From Desulfobacterales bacterium (GTDB lineage: Bacteria > Desulfobacterota > Desulfobacteria > Desulfobacterales > Desulfosalsimonadaceae), in contig SLIE01000501.1 in assembly GCA_007135795.1 (NCBI GenBank), forward strand, positions 1 through 5,270: a stretch of 5,270 nt of DNA. Reading direction: 5' to 3'. A program made the position numbers and the translations under genes. Position 1 is the stretch's first letter. The number at the start of each line of letters is the position of its first letter. Below, piece after piece: positions 1-5,270 of the stretch. Below the pieces are notes generated by a model. That model saw nothing but the letters and a program-made list of their open reading frames with translations, was not told where the DNA came from and did not search any database.

Positions 1-1
1 A

Positions 2-646
2 AGGTTCTTCCGAAGCCTCCGGAGATTTGAGAAAATCCTTATAAGCGGTTGGTTCCACCACATGTACGATATGGAGATTCGATTTAAATTGCCGGGCAAA
101 ACTCAAACTGGTTGAAAAAGCGGATTCCGAGTCTTTGGAAAAATCATATGCGACAAGAATGTTTCGAAACGGAAATTCCAGTTGAACGTCCTGCGGCTTT
201 TTCGCTTTAGCCCGTAACACGAGCAGCGGACAGGGCACGATTTTTATGAGCCGTTCCGTCACCGAACCCAGAAAAAATCTCTTAAGTCCGGAACGGCCAT
301 GCGTCGCCGCGACAACGAGTTCTATGGCATTTTCTGAAACGTGACGCACAATCTCCTCGGTCGCATGACCAATGGAAATCAGCGGTTCCCAGTCAACGTT
401 TTCCCCGCCTGCCCCGGCTACCAGGTTTTCAATCTCCTTCCCGGCGAAATCAACAAAATACTGCTGATGCGCAATGGGATCGAAAACAGCTTCCCCATAT
501 ACGGAGATGGTAGGAAGGTCGATGACATGGCAAATGTATAACTTTGCGTTCAATTTTTTAGCCATGTCGATACTGTAATGAACAACGCTTTTAGAAGCAT
601 CCGACAAATCAGTGGTGCACAAAATTCGATCGAGCGGTTTTGGCAT
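2..646 (-). CDS. Universal stress protein, tandem Usp domains (C-terminus beyond window)
   Basis: Reading the minus strand from the ATG at 646 gives 215 uninterrupted codons running off the left edge. Residues 1-147 form one complete Usp domain: an N-terminal strand with a conserved acidic residue (ILCTTDLS, Asp13), and the nucleotide-loop region THGRSGLKRFFLGSVTERLI at 115-134, followed by VPCPLLVLR. From about residue 161 a second domain begins (RNILVAYDFSKDSE, Asp168) and is cut at residue 215. Tandem Usp proteins are usually about 270-310 residues, so roughly a quarter is missing. In the ATP-binding type of Usp the loop reads G-2x-G-9x-G-S/T; here the first Gly is Ala114, while Gly117, Gly127 and Ser128 are kept, so ATP binding is possible but unproven. 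The start is supported by a strong AAGGAG about eight bases upstream. Usp proteins are cytoplasmic and associated with growth arrest or stress; the specific role here is unknown. Confidence 0.93.
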   Translation of the reverse strand, partial: MPKPLDRILCTTDLSDASKSVVHYSIDMAKKLNAKLYICHVIDLPTISVYGEAVFDPIAHQQYFVDFAGKEIENLVAGAGGENVDWEPLISIGHATEEIVRHVSENAIELVVAATHGRSGLKRFFLGSVTERLIKIVPCPLLVLRAKAKKPQDVQLEFPFRNILVAYDFSKDSESAFSTSLSFARQFKSNLHIVHVVEPTAYKDFLKSPEASEEP

Positions 647-699
647 ATCCCGTTCTCCTTGTTTTAATGAAACGAGAGTTCCCAGAGCTTTCCGGTCTT

Positions 700-705
700 A
701 TTATA
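700..705 (-). promoter_or_regulatory. Candidate -10 box for the Usp gene
   Basis: The minus strand reads a perfect TATAAT at 705-700, about 54 bases before the Usp start codon. No good -35 hexamer lies at 16-18 bp spacing: the best TTGAAC (733-728) is 22 bp away and TTGGAA (724-719) only 13 bp away. It is therefore either a weak, activator-dependent promoter or a chance AT-rich match. Confidence 0.35.
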
Positions 706-714
706 AAATAATGA

Positions 715-742
715 CACTTTCCAATTCGTTCAATAGAAAGTG
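715..742 (-). terminator. Possible weak terminator after trmO-like gene
   Basis: Immediately after the trmO-like stop codon, a perfect 7-bp inverted repeat (CACTTTC at 715-721, GAAAGTG at 736-742) encloses a 14-base loop. On the minus strand it is followed by a T-rich but interrupted tract (TCATTATTTTATAATAAG), so it is poorer than a textbook intrinsic terminator. Placement between two minus-strand transcription units supports the role. If it fails, transcription would run into the Usp gene. Confidence 0.35.
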
Positions 743-744
743 AA

Positions 745-1134
745 CTAGGAAACGATATGGGGCTTGATATCCAAAACAGGCGTACCATCGATCATGTCAA
801 TGTTGCTGACATGAATTACATTCTCCTGGATACCGGTGACACTTAAAACCGAAAGCCCCAATGGATTGGGGCGTCTGGGGGAGCATGTCGAGAAAACACC
901 GGTTTTCTGACCTTTGTGAGGAGGCGTCTGAACAAGTAGATCCTTTGTAAATTTTTGGCTTTTATCGAAATAAAAAATTACAACAATCTGCTGCCCCACA
1001 CGGATATCCTTCAATCCTTCCAAGTATCGAGGTTCTATTTCAATTCGTCCCGCTTCATCGGAAATACTCCAGTGTCTTGGAATTTCAGTTTCATCGGTAT
1101 GAAAATATCCGATCGGGGTCATTGTAATTCTCAT
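745..1134 (-). CDS. TrmO/TsaA-family tRNA methyltransferase homologue, single-domain form
   Basis: This 129-residue protein matches the TsaA/YaeB fold family (TrmO). The N-terminus MTPIGYFHT and the signature FSTCSPRRPNPLGLSVLSV at 81-99 are typical, as is the late DMIDGTPVLDIKP at 113-125. E. coli TrmO uses SAM to methylate t6A37 of tRNA-Thr(GGU) to m6t6A and is about 235 residues with a C-terminal extension. The present protein is only the SAM-binding beta-barrel core and ends a few residues after IKPH, as in many archaeal and deltaproteobacterial homologues whose substrate is not established. The reading frame is open upstream to 1362 inside rlmD, but the ATG at 1134 is chosen because an AAGGAGAG sits 5 bases before it and the family N-terminus begins there. 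That ribosome binding site overlaps the TGA of the upstream rlmD-like gene, implying translational coupling and a shared mRNA. The family is certain; the exact tRNA target is inferred. Confidence 0.9.
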   Translation of the reverse strand: MRITMTPIGYFHTDETEIPRHWSISDEAGRIEIEPRYLEGLKDIRVGQQIVVIFYFDKSQKFTKDLLVQTPPHKGQKTGVFSTCSPRRPNPLGLSVLSVTGIQENVIHVSNIDMIDGTPVLDIKPHIVS

Positions 1135-1144
1135 GGACTCTCCT

Positions 1145-2536
1145 TCAGCGCTTTCTTGAAAGCTTTGCCACGGATTCAACGTGGTATGTGTGGGGAAACA
1201 TATCCACTGGCCGAACTTCCTCCACGGTGTAGTCGGAAGCAAGCATGACCAGATCACGGGCCAATGTGGTCGGGTTGCACGAGACGTAAACAATCCTTTC
1301 CGGCGCCAGCATGCAGATGCTTTTAACCACATCCTTGTGCATCCCGGCCCTGGGGGGATCAATGATCATCACATCAGGACGCGTTTCTATATTTGCGATG
1401 GAAGTGCGGATATCGCCTGCGATAAAACTGCAATTGTTCACATTGTTTCTTTTGCAGTTCTTCTCGGCATCCGCGACGGCACTCGCCACTATTTCCAAGC
1501 CGACTACTCTTCCTGCCTGCCTGGAGAGCCATATGGCAATCGTTCCGGTTCCACAGTACAGATCCACGACAAATTCATCACCGGTAAGCTCTGCGTAGTC
1601 ACTAACAGTTTCATACAATTTTTCCGCCCCGGCCGTATTGGTCTGAAAGAAGGAATTCGCTGAAATTTCAAACTCAAAATCGCCCAGGCACTCTTTTAAA
1701 CAACGTTCTCCGGCAAGCGGCGTTTCATACTCACCCACGCTGATCGACGCCTTTTTCCCTGTCACATTATTGACGATACCGGCTATATTATCATGCCGTG
1801 CCATCAGCATTTCAGCAAGCGGGGCTACCGCAGCGGGGATTTCTTCGGCAGTGATCACGTTAACAAGCCACTGGTCATAAGCCAGGCTGTGACGCAGCAT
1901 CAAAAATCGCCAGAACCCTTCATGACTTTTGATGCCATATGCGGGATAACCGGAATTTTTCATGTAGTCGCGGGTATCGTTCAGTATGCGGTTCCCCTGA
2001 TCGGGATGGATCATACACTCATGAATGTCAATAATCTTGTCAAACGTTTTTGGAACATGAAGCCCCAGGGCAAAATCATTTTTGATATTCGGATCACCCA
2101 GTTCCTCAGACAACAACCAGCGCCGATCAGAGCAGGAAAATTCCATTTTGTTCCTGTAACCAAAAACTTTTTCGGAAGGGATTGTTTCAAGTACAGACAC
2201 ATCCGAAAGCCCGCCAATATGTTCCAGCGCCTCTATCACATGTTGTTTTTTATATTCAAGCTGTTTTTCGTAGTTCAAAAATTGCCATTTGCACCCACCG
2301 CATACGCCGCTGTACCTGCAAGGCGGCGTCAACAGATCGGGGGACGGCTCGATTATCTCGATCGTATAAGCTTCGGCATAGGATTTCTTCTTTTTAATAA
2401 TTTTTGCCAGAACCCTGTCTCCCGGTACTGCTCTTTCGACAAAGATTGTGTACCCGTCAACCTTGGAAATTCCTCGCCCACCGAAGGCGATCCCCGTTAT
2501 ATCAAGTAAAATCTCTTGCTTTTTTTTAATACTCAT
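1145..2536 (-). CDS. rlmD: 23S rRNA (uracil-5-)-methyltransferase, RlmD/RumA family
   Basis: The 463-residue protein shows the full architecture of the [4Fe-4S] RNA m5U methyltransferases. An N-terminal TRAM RNA-binding domain covers about 5-63. Cysteine ligands for the cluster appear as C73-x5-C79-x2-C82 (CRYSGVCGGCKWQ) with the fourth at C174 (HECMIHP). The SAM-dependent domain has FFQTN at 296-300, motif I VDLYCGTGT at 324-332, IIDPPRAGMH at 391-400, the catalytic nucleophile Cys420 in YVSCNPTT, and the general base Glu454 in HVESVAKL. E. coli RlmD makes m5U1939 and is 433 residues; Bacillus RlmCD, which makes m5U747 and m5U1939, is about 460. Length alone does not settle which uridine is modified, and a tRNA m5U54 role is possible. 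The ATG at 2536 precedes a weak AAGG about 10 bases away. Eight consecutive A bases in the fourth to sixth codons could permit slippage. It heads a two-gene unit with the trmO-like gene. Confidence 0.93.
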   Translation of the reverse strand: MSIKKKQEILLDITGIAFGGRGISKVDGYTIFVERAVPGDRVLAKIIKKKKSYAEAYTIEIIEPSPDLLTPPCRYSGVCGGCKWQFLNYEKQLEYKKQHVIEALEHIGGLSDVSVLETIPSEKVFGYRNKMEFSCSDRRWLLSEELGDPNIKNDFALGLHVPKTFDKIIDIHECMIHPDQGNRILNDTRDYMKNSGYPAYGIKSHEGFWRFLMLRHSLAYDQWLVNVITAEEIPAAVAPLAEMLMARHDNIAGIVNNVTGKKASISVGEYETPLAGERCLKECLGDFEFEISANSFFQTNTAGAEKLYETVSDYAELTGDEFVVDLYCGTGTIAIWLSRQAGRVVGLEIVASAVADAEKNCKRNNVNNCSFIAGDIRTSIANIETRPDVMIIDPPRAGMHKDVVKSICMLAPERIVYVSCNPTTLARDLVMLASDYTVEEVRPVDMFPHTYHVESVAKLSRKR

Positions 2537-2607
2537 TGAATTATTGCCTTATATTACTTCACCCAGATATGAAAACAGCCGCGATCGATACCAACATCGC
2601 TCGCTGT

Positions 2608-2635
2608 ATTATAAAAGTCTTCCATACCACGTCCA
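2608..2635 (-). promoter_or_regulatory. Candidate sigma70 promoter for the rlmD-trmO pair
   Basis: On the minus strand TGGACG (2635-2630, 4 of 6 to TTGACA) is followed after 16 bases by a perfect TATAAT (2613-2608). Transcription would start near 2600, leaving a leader of about 65 bases before rlmD. The same AT core read on the plus strand gives TATTAT at 2607-2612, which could serve as the -10 of the divergent hydrolase gene, although no convincing plus-strand -35 is seen. Confidence 0.45.
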
Positions 2636-2681
2636 GCCATATCGGTAAACCACTGAACACTGAAAAAACAACGGGAGAAAA

Positions 2682-3416
2682 ATGAATACCCACAAGATCT
2701 TTTTTCATGTTGACAATCAGCGCTTAAACGGAACTCTCCATCTCCCGTCGGGGATTACGGATAATCAGGCATCAATCCCTGTTGTGATCGGCTCCCATGG
2801 CCTTTTGAGCAATGGGGAATCACCAAAGCAAAAGACGCTTGCTGAAAAATTGAACCAGCATGGCATTGCTTATTTTCGTTTCGATCATCGCGGACGGGGT
2901 GAAAGCGACGGCAGCTTTTCTAATGACACGACTTTCCAGGGGCGCATTAACGACATGAACGCTGCAGTTACGACAGTCCTGTCATACCCGGGGATCGGTA
3001 ATTCCGTGGGGTTGTTCGGCAGTAGCATGGGAGGTGCTGTATGCCTTGGCATTGCCGATCAATTCGATATCAGGACGATTGTCACACTTGCAGCGCCGGT
3101 GCGCCTGGAATCAATCCAGATACCCCATGACATTATGGAAGACCCCCTGTTCCGGGACATGAAACCGGAACAGATGAATTTCGACATTTCAGACAGACTC
3201 GAAAAAATAAGCAACATACTTATTTTTCACGGCGATGCCGACGCGGTTGTTTCTTTTTCCAACGCCTTGGAGATCTATGAAAAAGTCGCCCACCCCAAAA
3301 AACTCACCCGATTCAAAGGGGCTGATCATGCCGTGAGCCGCCCGGACTTCCAAGAACGATTTATAGACGAAAGCGTGGAATGGTTCGTATCTCATCTTAT
3401 TCCAGGAAGATCATAA
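2682..3416 (+). CDS. Alpha/beta hydrolase, S33/BAAT-like, probable esterase or acyl hydrolase
   Basis: A 244-residue cytoplasmic protein with no signal peptide and all landmarks of the alpha/beta hydrolase fold. The oxyanion-hole segment is SHGLLSN at 38-44. FRFDHRGRGESDGSF at 65-79 is the typical strand 4 turn. The nucleophile elbow GSSMGG places Ser115 in G-x-S-x-G. The acid is expected at Asp187 in HGDADAVV (183-190), and the histidine at His216 in KGADHAV. The lid is minimal (about 147-175), as in small carboxylesterases and the serine aminopeptidase S33/BAAT-like group. The substrate cannot be told from sequence. The start ATG is preceded by GGGAG with a 5-base spacer. The gene is monocistronic: it diverges from rlmD and is followed by an inverted repeat and the ilvD promoter region, so nothing in the neighbourhood suggests a pathway. 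Confidence 0.92.
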   Translation: MNTHKIFFHVDNQRLNGTLHLPSGITDNQASIPVVIGSHGLLSNGESPKQKTLAEKLNQHGIAYFRFDHRGRGESDGSFSNDTTFQGRINDMNAAVTTVLSYPGIGNSVGLFGSSMGGAVCLGIADQFDIRTIVTLAAPVRLESIQIPHDIMEDPLFRDMKPEQMNFDISDRLEKISNILIFHGDADAVVSFSNALEIYEKVAHPKKLTRFKGADHAVSRPDFQERFIDESVEWFVSHLIPGRS

Positions 3417-3421
3417 TTAAC

Positions 3422-3460
3422 TGCGTCCTGTTCAACAATGCTCTTTTTTAACAGGGCACA
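3422..3460 (+). terminator. Inverted repeat after hydrolase, possible terminator
   Basis: TGCGTCCTGTT (3422-3432) can pair with AACAGGGCACA (3450-3460): nine Watson-Crick pairs, one G-T and one mismatch, around a 17-base loop containing a T-run. It sits 5 bases past the hydrolase stop. The downstream tract (GGTTTGCTTAAAAATTTAAA) lacks a clean T-run, so termination strength is uncertain. Confidence 0.4.
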
Positions 3461-3487
3461 GGTTTGCTTAAAAATTTAAACAAATGC

Positions 3488-3516
3488 TTGACAAAGTATA
3501 TTTTTAATTGTTAATG
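3488..3516 (+). promoter_or_regulatory. Candidate upstream promoter P1 for leader-ilvD
   Basis: A perfect TTGACA (3488-3493) is followed after 16 bases by GTTAAT (3510-3515, 4 of 6 to TATAAT) in a strongly AT-rich stretch. Transcription would begin near 3522 and give a leader RNA of about 110 bases before the leader ORF. Confidence 0.4.
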
Positions 3517-3525
3517 GTCTTAAAC

Positions 3526-3539
3526 TTGATCCAAGTCAT
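3526..3539 (+). promoter_or_regulatory. FNR/CRP-family-like palindrome before ilvD
   Basis: TTGAT-CCAA-GTCAT matches the FNR-type box TTGAT-N4-ATCAA at 8 of 10 fixed positions and lies between the two candidate promoters. Its centre would be about 35 bases before the start predicted from P2, not the classical -41.5, so binding is speculative. Confidence 0.25.
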
Positions 3540-3561
3540 AGCAGTTAAATACTGTTATAAA
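3533..3561 (+). promoter_or_regulatory. Candidate extended -10 promoter P2 for leader-ilvD
   Basis: TGT-TATAAA (3553-3561) is an extended -10 element (TGn plus 5 of 6 to TATAAT). AAGTCA (3533-3538, 3 of 6) lies at the ideal 17-bp spacing. Transcription would start near 3568, about 65 bases before the leader ORF, which suits an attenuator. The ATACT/AGTAT inverted repeat (3549-3553, 3561-3565) frames the -10 and might be an operator. Confidence 0.45.
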
Positions 3562-3632
3562 GTATCGTACAGTTAGACAGCGGTTGCTGATACACTAAAC
3601 GCGCCAACAGCACAAATCATACGGATTATCTA

Positions 3633-3719
3633 ATGATATTCAAGCTCGTTATTATCGACCTTCTTCTTATTCTACCCGTACTGGGCGTAGTTGACGTCCT
3701 TTTGGAACGACGGGGTTGA
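3633..3719 (+). CDS. Branched-chain amino acid leader peptide (attenuator)
   Basis: A 28-codon ORF, ATG to TGA, is packed with regulatory residues: 8 Leu, 5 Val and 4 Ile, together 17 of 28. The dense run IIDLLLIL covers residues 7-14 and Val16, Leu17, Val19, Val20, Val22, Leu23, Leu24 follow, before a charged end ERRG. This composition is the hallmark of ilv leader peptides such as that of the E. coli ilvGMEDA operon. A weak GGA lies 7 bases before the ATG; no in-frame upstream start is seen. Its codons for Val6 to Leu10 form hairpin segment 1, and its stop codon lies inside segment 2, so its translation controls downstream folding. The alternative is a 28-residue hydrophobic membrane miniprotein; the surrounding hairpins make the leader reading much more likely. 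The peptide itself probably has no function. Confidence 0.85.
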   Translation: MIFKLVIIDLLLILPVLGVVDVLLERRG

Positions 3720-3727
3720 TAATGGCG
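3647..3727 (+). promoter_or_regulatory. Attenuator 1:2 (protector/pause) hairpin
   Basis: Segment 1 (3647-3662, inside leader codons 5-10) pairs without interruption with segment 2 (3712-3727): 11 Watson-Crick and 5 G-U pairs over 16 positions, with a 49-base loop. It would form when the leader is not translated or after the ribosome is released, keeping segment 2 away from segment 3 and so favouring termination. Folding energy was not computed. Confidence 0.7.
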
Positions 3728-3776
3728 CAAGACAAAATATAAGTTTTCAAATTCTTTAAAAAAACCGTTATCAGCC
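3714..3776 (+). promoter_or_regulatory. Attenuator 2:3 antiterminator hairpin
   Basis: GGTTGATAATGG (3714-3725) pairs with CCGTTATCAGCC (3765-3776): 12 consecutive pairs, two of them G-U, loop 39 bases. It uses most of the left arm of the terminator and is therefore mutually exclusive with it, and also with the 1:2 hairpin. The TGA of the leader peptide (3717-3719) lies within the left arm, so a ribosome at the stop would block this structure. Confidence 0.75.
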
Positions 3777-3805
3777 ACAAAAGCTGGTAACGGTTTTTTT
3801 GTTTT
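3758..3805 (+). terminator. Attenuator 3:4 intrinsic terminator
   Basis: Positions 3758-3775 pair with 3783-3800 in an 18-bp stem: seven A-T pairs at the base, a GC-containing core ACCGTTA/TAACGGT, one wobble, and a 7-base loop CACAAAA. The right arm ends in seven T followed by G and four more T. It lies between the leader stop and the ilvD Shine-Dalgarno (3817-3823), so it can only act on ilvD transcription from upstream. Confidence 0.92.
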
Positions 3806-3829
3806 AACGAAGGTCCAAAGGAGAAAACC

Positions 3830-5269
3830 ATGAAAAGCGATATCGCAAAAAAAGGTATTGGCAGATCCCCCCACAGAGCATTGCTGAAAGCCATCGGGTA
3901 TACGGATGAGGAAATCCGCCGACCATTGATCGGAGTGGCGAATTCCTACAACAGCATCGTCCCCGGACATGCGGATCTGAACAAGATTGCCGATGCGGTA
4001 AAGGCGGGGATATACATGGCAGGCGGCACCCCCATCGAGTTCGGCACGATCGGTGTCTGCGACGGAATTGCAATGGGACATACGGGCATGAAATATTCCC
4101 TCGGCAGTCGCGAAATCATTGCCGATTCCATCGAGATCATGGCAACGGCCCATGCCCTCGATGCCATGGTGATGATCCCCAATTGTGATAAAATTGTTCC
4201 GGGTATGCTCATGGCCGCAGCCCGCCTGGATCTGCCGACGATCTTTATCAGCGGGGGGCCCATGCTGGCCGGCAGGAACCCGAATGACCCATCGAAAAAA
4301 ATTGACTTGATATCGGTTTTCGAATCCGTTGGGAAAGTTCACTCCGGCCAGATGTCCGAAGAAGAGCTGTGCGAGATCGAAAATGCCGCATGCCCGACCT
4401 GCGGCTCCTGTGCGGGAATGTTTACGGCAAATTCGATGAACTGCCTGACAGAGGCGATCGGCCTCGGCCTGCCCGGAAACGGTACCATTCCCGCGGTCAT
4501 GTCCGCTCGTCTCCGTTTGGCAAAACATGCCGGCATGCAAATCATGGATCTTTTCGAAAAACAGATCACCCCCGGCATGATCCTGACAAAGGAAGCTTTT
4601 GAAAACGCCCTTTGCGTCGACATGGCAATGGGCTGCTCGACCAATACGGTGCTGCATCTGGCCGCCCTTGCCCATGAAATCGGCATGCCGATGAATCTTG
4701 GCACCATCAATACCATCAGTGACCGAATCCCGCATCTTTGTTCACTCTCCCCGGGGGGAACCCACCACATCGAGGATCTGGACAACGCAGGCGGCATTTA
4801 TGCCGTCATGAAAACGCTTTTTGAAGCAGGGTTTATAAATGGTGAGTGCCAGACGGTAACGGGGAAGTCGGTAAAAGAAAACCTGGAAAGCGCCCAACCG
4901 AAAGATATCGGGGTAATCCGTCCTGTCAGCAACCCGTATCACAAAACCGGCGGGCTTGCGGTATTGTTCGGTAATCTCGCCCCTGGCGGCTGCGTTGTCA
5001 AACAATCCGCAGTAGCCGAGGAGATGCTTCGGCATGAAGGGCCTGCCCGGGTATTTGAATCAGAAGAAGATGCCACTGAAGCCATTATGTCCGGAAAAAT
5101 CGTCAAGGGCGATGTTGTGGTGATTCGCTGCGAAGGACCAATGGGAGGGCCCGGAATGCGTGAAATGCTGACACCGACTTCCGCCATTGCCGGCATGGGC
5201 CTTGACGGGTATGTCGCACTGATCACGGACGGCAGATTCTCCGGCGGTACCCGTGGCGCTGCCATCGGA
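3830..5269 (+). CDS. ilvD: Dihydroxy-acid dehydratase, [4Fe-4S] type (C-terminus beyond window)
   Basis: The open frame gives 480 residues and runs off the right edge; the family is usually about 550-560, so some 75-80 are missing. IlvD dehydrates 2,3-dihydroxy-isovalerate and 2,3-dihydroxy-3-methylvalerate to the 2-oxo acids that precede Val/Leu and Ile. Seen motifs: [13 protein letters not shown] (38-50), [16 protein letters not shown] (75-90; Asp78 a likely Mg ligand), [12 protein letters not shown] (117-128; Cys119 cluster ligand, Lys121 the usual carbamylated metal-site Lys), [18 protein letters not shown] (188-205), [10 protein letters not shown] (434-443) and TDGRFSGG (466-473; Ser471 corresponds to the proposed catalytic base). 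The N-terminal loop has VPGH where [2Fe-2S] enzymes have TPCN with a cluster Cys, so this belongs to the oxygen-sensitive [4Fe-4S] branch, as in E. coli. The start follows AAAGGAG by 6 bases. Expression is expected to be set by the attenuator immediately upstream. Confidence 0.97.
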   Translation, partial: MKSDIAKKGIGRSPHRALLKAIGYTDEEIRRPLIGVANSYNSIVPGHADLNKIADAVKAGIYMAGGTPIEFGTIGVCDGIAMGHTGMKYSLGSREIIADSIEIMATAHALDAMVMIPNCDKIVPGMLMAAARLDLPTIFISGGPMLAGRNPNDPSKKIDLISVFESVGKVHSGQMSEEELCEIENAACPTCGSCAGMFTANSMNCLTEAIGLGLPGNGTIPAVMSARLRLAKHAGMQIMDLFEKQITPGMILTKEAFENALCVDMAMGCSTNTVLHLAALAHEIGMPMNLGTINTISDRIPHLCSLSPGGTHHIEDLDNAGGIYAVMKTLFEAGFINGECQTVTGKSVKENLESAQPKDIGVIRPVSNPYHKTGGLAVLFGNLAPGGCVVKQSAVAEEMLRHEGPARVFESEEDATEAIMSGKIVKGDVVVIRCEGPMGGPGMREMLTPTSAIAGMGLDGYVALITDGRFSGGTRGAAIG

Positions 5270-5270
5270 C

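Noticed and set aside
1135..1362. N-terminal extension of the trmO-like frame up to 1362
   Set aside because: The extra 76 residues overlap rlmD, resemble no family N-terminus, and the ATG at 1134 has a strong ribosome binding site.
1793..2509. 238-codon plus-strand open frame
   Set aside because: It is antisense to rlmD, which carries all family motifs; the plus-strand product has no recognisable domain.
3578..3589. Small hairpin CAGC-GGTT-GCTG upstream of the leader ORF
   Set aside because: Only four base pairs and not extendable; too weak to assign a role.
3722..3742. Six-codon ORF starting right after the leader stop (TGATAATG)
   Set aside because: No ribosome binding site of its own and only six codons; its ATG is explained as part of hairpin segment 2. 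Reinitiation there cannot be excluded.
3568..3829. T-box riboswitch as the explanation for the ilvD leader
   Set aside because: No T-box consensus (AGGGTGGNACCGCG-like) is present, and the host does not look like a Firmicute; a leader ORF with overlapping hairpins explains the region better.
3626..4735. Long 369-codon minus-strand open frame
   Set aside because: It lies antisense to the leader region and ilvD, its protein is rich in His, Arg, Gly and Cys without any recognisable domain, and ilvD on the other strand is unmistakable.
1..5270. CRISPR arrays, insertion sequences, tRNA or rRNA genes
   Set aside because: No direct repeat arrays, transposase-like frames or recognisable stable RNA sequences were seen on either strand.

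Overview
This 5.27 kb chromosomal window is gene-dense and of moderate GC. It looks like an anaerobic bacterium, most likely a Desulfobacterota (deltaproteobacterial sulfate-reducer type) genome. That placement is inferred from overall protein character and the [4Fe-4S]-type IlvD; no 16S rRNA or other taxonomic marker is present.

Layout, left to right. (1) The minus-strand start (2-646) encodes a tandem-domain universal stress protein whose C-terminus lies outside the window. (2) A compact minus-strand pair follows: rlmD/rumA-like 23S rRNA m5U methyltransferase (1145-2536), then a single-domain TrmO/TsaA-family tRNA methyltransferase homologue (745-1134). The ribosome binding site of the second gene overlaps the stop codon of the first, so this is a translationally coupled RNA-modification operon. 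(3) A plus-strand alpha/beta hydrolase of the S33/BAAT-like type (2682-3416) diverges from rlmD across a 145 bp promoter region. (4) A 413 bp gene-poor region (3417-3829) is the most interesting part of the window. (5) The first 480 codons of ilvD, dihydroxy-acid dehydratase (3830 to the right edge), complete the window.

The region before ilvD reads as a complete ribosome-mediated transcription attenuator. It has one or two sigma70-type promoters, with an FNR-like palindrome nearby. It has a 28-codon leader ORF (3633-3719) in which 17 residues are Ile, Leu or Val. Three mutually exclusive RNA hairpins can be drawn base by base: a 16-bp 1:2 hairpin, a 12-bp 2:3 antiterminator, and an 18-bp 3:4 intrinsic terminator with a T-run just upstream of the ilvD Shine-Dalgarno. 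The leader stop codon sits inside segment 2, as the classical model requires. Low charged Ile/Leu tRNA should stall the ribosome over segment 1, allow 2:3 to form and let RNA polymerase read into ilvD. Abundant branched-chain amino acids should let the ribosome reach the stop codon, mask segment 2 and allow termination. The principle is textbook (enterobacterial ilv operons); this instance, in a probable anaerobic deltaproteobacterium and directly before a [4Fe-4S]-type IlvD, deserves a second look.
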